Source: G020348385 sp964580235 (GTDB taxonomy: Bacteria; Acidobacteriota; Aminicenantia; Aminicenantales; Aminicenantaceae). From it: 12,474 nucleotides of DNA. The DNA lies in NCBI GenBank assembly GCA_964580235.1, contig CAZOJY010000107.1:1-12474 (forward strand). The letters are read 5' to 3'. Both the position numbers and the translations under genes were made by a program. The notes under the pieces were generated by a model. The model saw only the letters and a list, made by a program, of their open reading frames with translations, was not told the origin of the DNA and searched no databases. Below, piece by piece: positions 1 to 6,909 of the stretch (position 1 is the first letter of the stretch; the number at the start of each line of letters is the position of its first letter).

Positions 1-308
1 TCCAACTCCTGATGAAGGATCTACCTGATTCCATAAAAAACGGGCAAAGTCTTTCAGAATCTCTGAATAAAGCGCATTTTTTTACTCCTCTGGCAATTGA
101 TATGATTCGCATCGGCGAAAGTTCGGCCAATCTTGAGGGGATGTTGTCGGATGTTGCAGATGTTTATGATGAGAGAATCAGGGGAAGGATCGATACTTTT
201 GTGTCTTTGATTGAACCCGTTGTTATCATTTTCATGGGATTGATCGTGGCCGCCATGCTTCTATCGGTTTACCTCCCCATTTTTAACGTTATACAAGTGA
301 CGCGATAA
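1..308 (+). CDS. Type II secretion / type IV pilus inner-membrane platform protein, GspF/PilC family (3' part only)
   Basis: The reading frame is open to the left edge, so the gene starts outside the window and the ATG at 12 is an internal methionine. About 100 C-terminal residues are visible. They match the end of the T2SF domain: a 'IGESS..L..ML..VA..Y' helix, then the hydrophobic segment 'IEPVVIIFMGLIVAAMLL' and the family's usual ending 'SVYLPIF..'. GspF/PilC is the polytopic inner-membrane platform that couples the assembly ATPase to pilin or pseudopilin extraction. It precedes the ATPase gene directly, and its stop and the next start share one base (TAATG at 306-310), so the two are likely translated in a coupled way. 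Family is clear; whether it serves a pilus or a secretion machine cannot be told from this part. Confidence 0.93.
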   Translation, partial: QLLMKDLPDSIKNGQSLSESLNKAHFFTPLAIDMIRIGESSANLEGMLSDVADVYDERIRGRIDTFVSLIEPVVIIFMGLIVAAMLLSVYLPIFNVIQVTR

Positions 309-1927
309 TGGAAAAATCAAAGAAAGAAAAATCGGAAAGTGTCCTTCGTTCCGAAGAACAAGAAACTAAAAGAATCGCTGAGCGCTATCGAGTTCCTTAT
401 ATCGATCTGTCTTCCTATCCCGTTAGCAGGGATTTGGTACAGGCCTTTCCCGTGGATTTTCTTCACAGAGCGAATTTTATCCCGATCGAAGAGAATGAAA
501 ACACGATTAAAATCGCCATTGCCGATCCATCTGACATTTCCACGATCGACTCGGTTGAATCTTTCCTGGGCAAAAATGTGGAAGTGTATGCGGCTTCCAA
601 GTGGGCCATTCATGAGGCTCTGCGCAAAAGCGAAACGGCCCTTCAAGTCCTCAAAGATGCCACAGAAGAGTTTGTTATGCAGATTGTGGAGAGGGATGGG
701 AGTGAGGAAGAGGAAGTGATTTCGGTTGAAAAGCTGGCCGATCAAGACGGATCCATCATTAAACTTGTCAATTCTATCATTTTCACAGCTGTCCAGAAAA
801 GAGCTAGCGATGTGCACATCGAATCAAGAGAAGAGGGTGTCATCATCAAATATCGTATCGATGGAGTGCTTGGTGCTGCTATGGAAGCGATCGACAAAAA
901 GTTCCAGCTCCCGATAATATCCAGGATCAAGGTCATGTCTGATTTGGATATTTCCGAGCGCAGGGTTCCGCAGGATGGGCGGTTTCGGTTGAAAATAAGA
1001 GACAAAACCATAGATTTCCGGATTTCGATCATGCCGTGCATATACGGAGAAGATGCTGTCATTCGTATTCTCGATAAAGAAATGATCACCGAAGCCTTAT
1101 CGGAGCTGAGGTTGGATTTATTGGGCTTTTCAGAGGATGTGCTCGGCAAATTCAACCGGTATATCGTCCAGCCCTATGGGATGGTTCTTGTAACCGGGCC
1201 AACGGGGAGTGGCAAAACGACAACATTGTATGCTGCGTTGACAGAGATAAAAAGTCCGGAGGATAAAATCATCACGATCGAGGACCCCGTGGAATATCAA
1301 ATAGAAGGCATCACGCAGATCCCGATTAACGAAAAAAAAGGACTGACCTTTGCACGAGGCTTGAGATCCATCCTGAGGCATGATCCGGATAAAATCATGG
1401 TCGGTGAAATCCGTGATCCAGAAACAGCGCAGATTGCCATCCAATCGGCATTAACGGGTCATCTGGTTTTTACGACTGTGCACGCCAACAATGTGTTCGA
1501 TGTGATCGGGCGCTTCTTGCACATGCAGGTCGATCCCTACAGTTTTATTTCCGCGCTGAATTGCATTCTTGCTCAGCGGCTGGTAAGAGTTCTCTGCAAA
1601 ACCTGCCGGAAGGCCGTGACATACGACAAAGATATCTTGCTTGAATCCGGGCTCGATCCCGAACTCTACAAAAACACGTCCTTTTATGAAAGCCAGGGCT
1701 GTCCTGAATGCGGATTTACAGGATACAGGGGGAGAACAGCCATAGCAGAAATACTGGAACTTTCCGACGAAATTCGTGAGATGATCTTAGTTAAAAAACC
1801 GCTTTCCGAGGTCCGGAAACGGGCCAAACTGGAGGGAATGGTCTTTCTGAGAGAGGTCGGGATGGCAAAAGTCATGAAAGGAATAACCAGCCTTAGAGAG
1901 TTAAATAAGGTGACGTTTGTGGAATGA
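308..1927 (+). CDS. Type IV filament assembly ATPase, GspE/PilB family
   Basis: A 539-residue cytoplasmic hexameric ATPase that would power pilus or pseudopilus extension. Residues about 20-108 form a MshEN-type N-terminal domain ('YIDLSSYPV' start, 'IAIADPSD' strand). The catalytic part begins near 150 and contains 'RASDVHIE' (165-172), Walker A GPTGSGKT (297-304), an Asp box IEDPVE (324-329), Walker B IMVGEIRD (363-370) and a His box ending TVHANN (to 395). A zinc-binding four-cysteine motif is complete: C430-x2-C433 and C465-x2-C468. The four-cysteine motif and MshEN domain point to an assembly (GspE/PilB/MshE) ATPase and not a PilT retraction ATPase. Every catalytic motif is intact and the length is normal. 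The ATG at 308 overlaps the stop of the platform gene by one base, and no strong ribosome-binding site precedes it, consistent with coupling. Confidence 0.96.
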   Translation: MEKSKKEKSESVLRSEEQETKRIAERYRVPYIDLSSYPVSRDLVQAFPVDFLHRANFIPIEENENTIKIAIADPSDISTIDSVESFLGKNVEVYAASKWAIHEALRKSETALQVLKDATEEFVMQIVERDGSEEEEVISVEKLADQDGSIIKLVNSIIFTAVQKRASDVHIESREEGVIIKYRIDGVLGAAMEAIDKKFQLPIISRIKVMSDLDISERRVPQDGRFRLKIRDKTIDFRISIMPCIYGEDAVIRILDKEMITEALSELRLDLLGFSEDVLGKFNRYIVQPYGMVLVTGPTGSGKTTTLYAALTEIKSPEDKIITIEDPVEYQIEGITQIPINEKKGLTFARGLRSILRHDPDKIMVGEIRDPETAQIAIQSALTGHLVFTTVHANNVFDVIGRFLHMQVDPYSFISALNCILAQRLVRVLCKTCRKAVTYDKDILLESGLDPELYKNTSFYESQGCPECGFTGYRGRTAIAEILELSDEIREMILVKKPLSEVRKRAKLEGMVFLREVGMAKVMKGITSLRELNKVTFVE

Positions 1928-1940
1928 TACGGGTGTGAGC

Positions 1941-2876
1941 ATGAATTTAATCTTCCATAAGCTTAAAAATTTCTTTACTGCCTATCCCCTCCCCCATTCC
2001 GCACTCCAGGTGACGTCATCTTACATCAGCGGTATTCATCTTTCTGTGAAGGACAAGAAACTGAAGAATCATTTTGTCCTACCTGTCTCCGGGGGGATTA
2101 TTCAACCTTCTTTTGAGAAGGCCAATATCAGGGATTCCCCTCTTTTGCAGAGGATTATCACCCAGGCTGCTGTGAAATTTGATGTGTTTTCCCATGGAAT
2201 AACCCTTCTTCTTCCAGAATTATCCCAGAGGACATTTGTGTTTTCTTTCGACGCCCTTCCTGTAACATCCAAAGAGAGGGAACAGCTTATCAAGTTTCGA
2301 GTGAAGAAACAGATGCCGTTGTTACCTAAGGATGTGAGAATTTCTTATGATTTGCTTCAGACAAATAAGCATAAAAAAATCATCTCCTCTATGGCCCGGT
2401 CCACAGTCGTACGTGATTATGAGAGCTTTTTTAGCCAGCTGCGCTTGAAAATAAAGTCTGTGAGTCCTCCTCTTTTGGGCCTGTCCAATTTGGTTAATTG
2501 GGGTAAAGAGAAAGATTTTTTCATGATTAATATTGAAAAGGATTCTTTCGGGCTTCTGGCTGTCACGGATTCAGAGCCTTTTCTGTATCGCCACAAAGCT
2601 CTGATCGTAAGGAAAGATGAGGACTATTTGTTAGAAAGGGTACAGAATATTGCCCAAGAAATAGAAAATACTGCTCAATTTATACAGGATAAGGAAAAGA
2701 GAGAAATAGCGGGCATTTGGGTGCGTCTCGGGTTGTTGGACTCTGGAGGGGATATGTTGTCAAACCTGGAATCACGGTTGACCTATCCTATCAAAAGCAT
2801 AGAATCATTGGTGAATTTCAGCCTATCCAAACAGGAAAAAAACATACTGGCTCCTTTGATCGGTCAAATGCTATGA
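1941..2876 (+). CDS. Divergent PilM-like (actin-fold) cytoplasmic assembly protein
   Basis: A soluble protein of 311 residues with no membrane segment, placed where pilM stands in pilMNOPQ operons. Support is partly positional: the next genes are PilN-, PilO- and PilP-like. Internal hints are a 'PVTSKEREQLIKFRVKKQMPL' type segment, as in PilM where the chain meets the membrane partners, and a C-terminal stretch 'LDSGGDMLSNLESRLTYPI' that resembles the glycine loop and following helix of the actin fold. The N-terminal phosphate loop of PilM (usually D-x-G-x-x-x-x-K) is replaced by 'ALQVTSSYISGIHL', without the aspartate-glycine pair, so ATP binding may be lost. I chose the ATG at 1941, with GGGTG just upstream; a TTG at 1917 would overlap the ATPase gene and add eight residues. 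PilM-like or GspL cytoplasmic-domain-like are both possible. Confidence 0.72.
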   Translation: MNLIFHKLKNFFTAYPLPHSALQVTSSYISGIHLSVKDKKLKNHFVLPVSGGIIQPSFEKANIRDSPLLQRIITQAAVKFDVFSHGITLLLPELSQRTFVFSFDALPVTSKEREQLIKFRVKKQMPLLPKDVRISYDLLQTNKHKKIISSMARSTVVRDYESFFSQLRLKIKSVSPPLLGLSNLVNWGKEKDFFMINIEKDSFGLLAVTDSEPFLYRHKALIVRKDEDYLLERVQNIAQEIENTAQFIQDKEKREIAGIWVRLGLLDSGGDMLSNLESRLTYPIKSIESLVNFSLSKQEKNILAPLIGQML

Positions 2877-3439
2877 AAAAGCAAAAAAAAATCAACCTGA
2901 ATCTAGCCACAAATCCGTTGAGGAACCGGAGATTCTTTTTTCTCTTGTTTGGAATTCTTGTTGTCCTTGTTTTGGGGATTTCGTCAATGGGAGGATATAC
3001 ATTCTGGAAGTACGGCAGCAAAAACAAAAATTTCCAGAGCAGCACCGTTCAAATTGAAAAGATGATACATGAGGCCAAACGGGAGGAGATGAGGCTTTCT
3101 ACTCAGATTGAAGATGCCTCTCAGCGGTATCAGAGGAAAGTCGATTTGTTCAACACATTAATATTAAAGAAGAGCTTTTCCTGGGTGGAGTTTCTCTCTG
3201 GTCTGGAAAAGTCTCTTCCGGCCTCCTGCTATATCGAATCCTTAGTACCAACTTTAAAGGAAAATAACCAGATGGAGGTCAGGCTTAAAGTCGCTGCTCC
3301 CAATTTAGACGAACTTTTGAAGCTTAACAAAAACCTGTATGAAAAGAAATTCACCGGGATCAGGATCATTAGCGAGTCGACAAACAAAGCTGGTCTTCTT
3401 CTAGCGGAGATAAGTTTGATCTATGAAAGAACTGTTTGA
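2873..3439 (+). CDS. PilN-like bitopic inner-membrane assembly protein
   Basis: A 188-residue protein with a short basic cytoplasmic tail, one membrane segment (about 21-45) and a periplasmic region that begins as a coiled coil (about 54-100). The tail carries 'INLNLATNPLRNRR' (7-20), corresponding to the conserved N-terminal motif with which PilN docks into PilM. Residues around 'SWVEFLSGLEKSLP' match the start of the PilN ferredoxin-like periplasmic fold. The start is the ATG at 2873, which overlaps the preceding stop as ATGA. The same frame is open upstream to a further ATG at 2717, but that extension lies wholly inside the PilM-like gene and would place 52 residues before the docking motif, so I rejected it. 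It should link the PilM-like protein to the PilO-like protein encoded next. Confidence 0.85.
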   Translation: MKKQKKINLNLATNPLRNRRFFFLLFGILVVLVLGISSMGGYTFWKYGSKNKNFQSSTVQIEKMIHEAKREEMRLSTQIEDASQRYQRKVDLFNTLILKKSFSWVEFLSGLEKSLPASCYIESLVPTLKENNQMEVRLKVAAPNLDELLKLNKNLYEKKFTGIRIISESTNKAGLLLAEISLIYERTV

Positions 3440-3986
3440 TCTTTTGGAAAAAAAGGAACGCCAGATATTGGTTTTGTTCAGCGTTCTTCTTGCGGCTGCC
3501 CTGATTTTTTATCAGGGTTTTGCCCTTAAGCAGAACAGATCCTATATCTATTCCGTCGAATCTCTGCCAGCGATGCAGAAGGAGTTTGAGAAGATTAAAG
3601 AATCAAACAAAAATATAAAAATGGAATGGCTGCGATGGGATGAGACCAAGCGTGACATTGAAGAGATCGAAAAAAAGTATTTTTATAGAGGTGATAAAAG
3701 CCTAAACAAGTTAAGGCTTGACCTGAGGAAAATTTTTCGGAAAGCGAAGATTCGCGTGACATCGGATCTGATTTTTGATTATGCGGACTGGGAAGAAAAA
3801 AACTTTAAAAGAGTGCGCGTTAATTTTGCTATGGCCGGACCCTATGTCGCGTTAAAAAGATTCATCCATCAAGTTGAAATTCACCCAAAATTCTTGATGA
3901 TTGAACGGATCGATTTTCGAGATATTGACACACAAAGCGGCCGCGTAGAATTGAATATCGGGCTGGCAGGGTACTATGAAAACTGA
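3423..3986 (+). CDS. PilO/GspM-like bitopic inner-membrane assembly protein
   Basis: A protein of 187 residues with a short cytoplasmic start, one membrane helix (about 15-33), a charged coiled coil (about 45-80) and a C-terminal periplasmic domain. The segment 'GPYVALKRFIHQVEIHPKF' followed by 'IERIDF' is the usual PilO/GspM pattern in the ferredoxin-like fold (a helix then a beta strand). In known systems PilN and PilO form a heterodimer in the inner membrane that holds PilP. The gene overlaps the PilN-like gene by 17 nt; a GGAG lies 13 nt before its ATG inside that gene. All this supports co-translation. Sequence identity within this family is low, so the assignment rests on topology, the periplasmic motif and gene order. 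Confidence 0.84.
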   Translation: MKELFDLLEKKERQILVLFSVLLAAALIFYQGFALKQNRSYIYSVESLPAMQKEFEKIKESNKNIKMEWLRWDETKRDIEEIEKKYFYRGDKSLNKLRLDLRKIFRKAKIRVTSDLIFDYADWEEKNFKRVRVNFAMAGPYVALKRFIHQVEIHPKFLMIERIDFRDIDTQSGRVELNIGLAGYYEN

Positions 3987-4509
3987 GAAAACGAAGTTTT
4001 ACTCGCTAAAAACAAAGTTTTGCTGGCTTGTACTTATATGTCTTTTTGCATCGGGCGTTCTTTATCCTGGAGTTTTTCTGCAGAACAAAAAAGAAAAAGT
4101 TCAGGGTAAAAAAGAGTTGAAAAGCCTTATCAAGAAAGAATTACTCGTGCCCCCCGATAAAACTCTTCCTCCCCCCAAACGGAATATCTTTACTAGACAG
4201 AGAGCAAGTGCAGCTTTGGATGAAATATCTCCGTTTGAAAATATTCAGACATCTGTGCGGAAAAAATTGGCGGACGAACAGAAACCTGCTGTTGAAGAAA
4301 TCCGCACCAGCGTGAAATACATCGGGTATGTCAAGTCAGGCGAAAGAGTGGTTGCGTTGATTCTTGTTGCCGGCGAGAGCTATGCCGTTGAATCCGGGGA
4401 TATCCTCGAGGCGGGTGTGACCATCGGCAAAGTTACTCCCGATGATATGGAAATTTTTGATAAAGGCCCTGAGCCGAGAAAGATTAATCTTGAAGGAGAA
4501 AGGCCATGA
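3976..4509 (+). CDS. PilP/GspC-like periplasmic connector between inner-membrane platform and secretin
   Basis: A 177-residue protein with an N-terminal membrane anchor (about 14-35) and no lipobox; the cysteine at 16 sits too early for one. A lysine-rich and proline-rich linker (38-68) precedes 'RNIFTRQR' (69-76), similar to the motif that opens the homology region of GspC. Residues about 111-165 ('VKYIGYVKSG...ALILVAGESYAVESGDIL') match the small beta domain of PilP/GspC that contacts the secretin N0/N1 domains. Classical PilP is a lipoprotein, whereas this one is anchored by a helix as GspC is, so the protein is intermediate in design. Its ATG at 3976 overlaps the PilO-like gene by 11 nt, with AGGG four bases upstream, and its stop overlaps the secretin start. 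Confidence 0.8.
   Translation: MKTEKTKFYSLKTKFCWLVLICLFASGVLYPGVFLQNKKEKVQGKKELKSLIKKELLVPPDKTLPPPKRNIFTRQRASAALDEISPFENIQTSVRKKLADEQKPAVEEIRTSVKYIGYVKSGERVVALILVAGESYAVESGDILEAGVTIGKVTPDDMEIFDKGPEPRKINLEGERP
4493..4498 (+). promoter_or_regulatory. Strong ribosome-binding site of the secretin gene
   Basis: AAGGAG lies seven bases before the ATG at 4506, inside the end of the PilP-like gene. It is the clearest Shine-Dalgarno sequence in the operon and fixes the secretin start, which also overlaps the previous stop as ATGA. Confidence 0.8.
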
Positions 4510-6665
4510 GAAAAGTGGCATTTTTATCCATAGTCTTGATAATTTTGATTTTAGGGGGTTGTTCTACCTTCAACCAGAGCTACAAATTGGCGACAGAGGC
4601 TGCTGCCAACAAAAATTGGGACGATGCTATCAAATATTATGAAAAAGCAATTCTTGAAGACCCGAGCAATGCGGCTTACAGATTGGCCCTCACACGAGCA
4701 AAGATTTTGGCCAGTTATACCCATGTTTTTAAAGCTAGAAACCTGGCTGCTGCAGGAAAAAAAGAAAAGGCTGCGGCAGAATACCAAAAAGCTCTTTCCT
4801 ATGATCCGAACAATCGAGCAATTGAAGTAGAAGCTCAATTGTTGACGGCAAAAGAACAAAAAGTGCCGAAACCTGCAGAAACGAAAATTGAACCCCCGGT
4901 TAAACTGCAGGTGAGCGCCCAAAAGCTCAGCTTGAATTTTATGCATGACAGAGTCAAACTGAAAGCCATCTTTCAGGCCCTCGCAAAGCATGCGAAGATC
5001 AACATCCTGTTCGATGAAAGTTTTAAAGATATTCCTTATTCGGTCGATCTAACGGATAGGACTTTCGAACAGGCTCTGAATTCTCTCTGTTTGGCCACAA
5101 AAAACTTCTATAGAGTCATCGATGAGAGCTCTCTCATCATCGTCCCCGACTTACCGGCCAAGAGAATCCAGTATGATCTGAATGCGGTCAAAACATTTTA
5201 CCTGTCTAATATAAAGGCCGAGGATCTCCAGAGTTCACTTCTGCCGATATTGCGCTCTCAGTTCAGAGCGCCCCAATTTATGGTGGATAAAAATCTCAAT
5301 TCCATCACACTCAGAGATTCGCCGGAAGTTTTAGAACTGGCAGGCAAATTGATTAAACTCTGGGATAAGCCAAAAGGGGAGGTTGTCATAGATTTAGAGA
5401 TCATGGAAGTATCGCGGCAGAAACTCAAAAAATTTGGATTGGAGCTCGACGAATATATCATGGGATTAGGATACAGCGGAGGAGAGAATCCCTCTTCAGA
5501 AGGCGGATGGTTCGACCTTTCCAAAATTGACTTTAAGAAAACATCCAATTTTCAGATTACCATGCCAACCGCTTTTCTGAATTTTTTAGAATCTGATCAG
5601 GATACCAAAATCATTGCCCAGCCCAGGCTAAGAGGAATCGAGGGAGAAGAGATGAGTTACTTGGTCGGAGATAAAATTCCGATCCCCCGGACATCCTTTA
5701 CACCGTTTGCCGCTGGCGGAGTTGCCCAACAGCCAATTACTTCTTTTGAGTACGAGGATGTGGGCATCGACATCAAGATTACTCCGAGGATACACTTCGA
5801 GAGAGAAATTACGCTGGACCTGGAGATGAACATCAAATCTGTCGGTGGTACAGGAGTGGCTGATATTCCGATTATCAGCACAAGGGAAATAAAGAATGTT
5901 ATCAGATTAAAGGATGGGGAGACGAACCTTCTGGCTGGGTTGTTGAAGGATGAGGAACGTCTGTCGGTAAAAGGGATCATCGGCCTCAAAAGCATTCCCA
6001 TCCTGGGAGGCCTTTTCTCCAGCACGGAAAAAACCGTCCAGCAGTGGGATGTCTTGATGACAATCACGCCATACATCATCCGGTCTATCCCTTTAACCGA
6101 GGATGATTTCAAGCCGTATTGGGTCAACCTGGGAACTTCGTTTGCCTCATCCAAAGGCATAGGCACTTCGCCAGAGGGAGCGGATGCAGCAACGGTGGAC
6201 AGATTAAGGGCAGAAAAGAGGAGAGGAGATCAATCTGGCTTGGCGAGAGGGCAGAATCGAGTCTCCCTTTCTCCAGGCAATTTTGAAATCACAGAAGGGC
6301 GGGAATTCCGGGTGAGTGTCGTTGTTCAGTCTATCGAAGAAATCAGCAGCATGACATTGAATCTGTCTTTTAATCCCCAAGTTTTGAAACTCAAACAAGT
6401 TGTCCAGGGAAGCATTTCGGCCCGGTTGGGAAAGGATGTTCCATTTCTGCAAAATATCGATAATTCCTCTGGGATGTGCACGATTGGATTTTCAAGCACG
6501 GATGTGGCAAGAGGTTTCAAGGGTTCGGGCAGAGTTGCAAGTTTGGTCTTTGAGTCCATTGCAAAAGGGAACAGCCCCTTGTCGTTCAGCAGCATTACTG
6601 CAAACAGTCCCACCGGAGCTGCTATCCAACTGGAATCGGCCGAAGGCCGGGTAAGGGTCCGTTAG
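4506..6665 (+). CDS. Composite lipoprotein secretin (GspD/PilQ family) with TPR head and C-terminal cohesin-like domain
   Basis: This 719-residue protein would form the outer-membrane gate. Residues 1-18 are a lipoprotein signal with lipobox L-G-G-C19. Residues 24-110 are helical with TPR character ('NKNWDDAIKYYEKAILEDPSNAAY', then 'GKKEKAAAEYQKALSYDPNN', the first quoted over residues 36-58). After a linker come an STN/N0 domain (about 141-214), one N1 ring domain (about 226-288) and the secretin core (about 290-530) with 'VGDKIPIPR' (387-395), 'EDVGIDIKITPRI' (417-429), 'GETNLLAGLL' and 'IPILGGLF'. N2, N3 and AMIN domains are absent, so the neck is short. A low-complexity linker leads to a cohesin-like beta domain (about 586-719) starting 'VSLSPGNFEITEGREFRVSV', with 'MTLNLSFNPQVLKLKQV' and 'GSGRVASLVFESIAKG'. 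It closes the operon; no terminator is evident before the tRNA promoter. Confidence 0.93.
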   Translation: MRKVAFLSIVLIILILGGCSTFNQSYKLATEAAANKNWDDAIKYYEKAILEDPSNAAYRLALTRAKILASYTHVFKARNLAAAGKKEKAAAEYQKALSYDPNNRAIEVEAQLLTAKEQKVPKPAETKIEPPVKLQVSAQKLSLNFMHDRVKLKAIFQALAKHAKINILFDESFKDIPYSVDLTDRTFEQALNSLCLATKNFYRVIDESSLIIVPDLPAKRIQYDLNAVKTFYLSNIKAEDLQSSLLPILRSQFRAPQFMVDKNLNSITLRDSPEVLELAGKLIKLWDKPKGEVVIDLEIMEVSRQKLKKFGLELDEYIMGLGYSGGENPSSEGGWFDLSKIDFKKTSNFQITMPTAFLNFLESDQDTKIIAQPRLRGIEGEEMSYLVGDKIPIPRTSFTPFAAGGVAQQPITSFEYEDVGIDIKITPRIHFEREITLDLEMNIKSVGGTGVADIPIISTREIKNVIRLKDGETNLLAGLLKDEERLSVKGIIGLKSIPILGGLFSSTEKTVQQWDVLMTITPYIIRSIPLTEDDFKPYWVNLGTSFASSKGIGTSPEGADAATVDRLRAEKRRGDQSGLARGQNRVSLSPGNFEITEGREFRVSVVVQSIEEISSMTLNLSFNPQVLKLKQVVQGSISARLGKDVPFLQNIDNSSGMCTIGFSSTDVARGFKGSGRVASLVFESIAKGNSPLSFSSITANSPTGAAIQLESAEGRVRVR

Positions 6666-6677
6666 ATCAAGCACAAA

Positions 6678-6706
6678 TTGACTTAACCCCTCATTTCGGC
6701 TAAAAT
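6678..6706 (+). promoter_or_regulatory. Sigma-70-type promoter of the tRNA gene
   Basis: A -35 box TTGACT (6678-6683) and a -10 box TAAAAT (6701-6706) are separated by exactly 17 bp. Transcription would start near 6713, only about four bases before the tRNA at 6717. It begins 12 bp after the secretin stop, so the tRNA has its own promoter independent of the secretion/pilus operon. It is the best-matching promoter in the window and may also feed tilS by readthrough. Confidence 0.8.
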
Positions 6707-6716
6707 CTTTTCCACT

Positions 6717-6793
6717 GGCGGTGTAGCTCAGGTGGTTAGAGCATACGGCTCATATCCGTAGTGTCGGGGGTTCAAGTCCCTCCACCGCCACCA
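6717..6793 (+). tRNA. tRNA with anticodon CAU, probably elongator tRNA-Met
   Basis: The cloverleaf is complete. The acceptor stem GGCGGTG (6717-6723) pairs with CACCGCC (6783-6789), followed by discriminator A6790 and an encoded CCA (6791-6793). The D stem is GCTC/GAGC (6726-6729 with 6739-6742). The anticodon stem TACGG/CCGTA (6744-6748 with 6756-6760) encloses loop CTCATAT with anticodon CAT at 6751-6753. The T stem GGGGG/CCCTC (6766-6770 with 6778-6782, one G-T pair) encloses TTCAAGT. The first acceptor pair is G-C, unlike a typical bacterial initiator tRNA. The body resembles elongator tRNA-Met as I remember it from B. subtilis and others. A tRNA-Ile2 read as AUA after lysidine modification also has a CAT anticodon and cannot be fully excluded, notably because tilS follows. 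A TTTTT run comes right after the CCA. Confidence 0.96.
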
Positions 6794-6909
6794 TTTTTAC
6801 ATGAAGGCTCCATTCTACAGCCGACATCGACTGCGAGAGAAAAAGGGGAAAATCTGCTTCACAGAGTTTTTTCATTGAGTCTTCAGGCAGTAAAGACTGA
6901 ATAGCAATC

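Noticed and set aside
317..817. 166-codon open frame on the - strand inside the assembly ATPase gene
   Set aside because: The + strand frame encodes an unmistakable GspE/PilB protein with intact motifs across this stretch; the reverse frame is an antisense shadow.
1917..1940. TTG start at 1917 for the PilM-like gene
   Set aside because: It overlaps the ATPase end and needs a rare start codon; the ATG at 1941 has GGGTG at a workable distance.
2717..2872. Upstream in-frame extension of the PilN-like gene starting at ATG 2717
   Set aside because: It lies fully inside the PilM-like gene and would bury the N-terminal PilM-docking motif; the ATGA overlap at 2873 is the natural start.
6637..6649. 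CGGCC-GAA-GGCCG hairpin as terminator of the secretin operon
   Set aside because: It is inside the coding sequence, 5 bp long and not followed by a T run; it encodes part of the cohesin-like end.
6717..6793. Firm call of the CAU tRNA as tRNA-Ile2 because tilS is adjacent
   Set aside because: The acceptor and T arms look like elongator Met; adjacency alone is not evidence of identity. It is kept only as an alternative.
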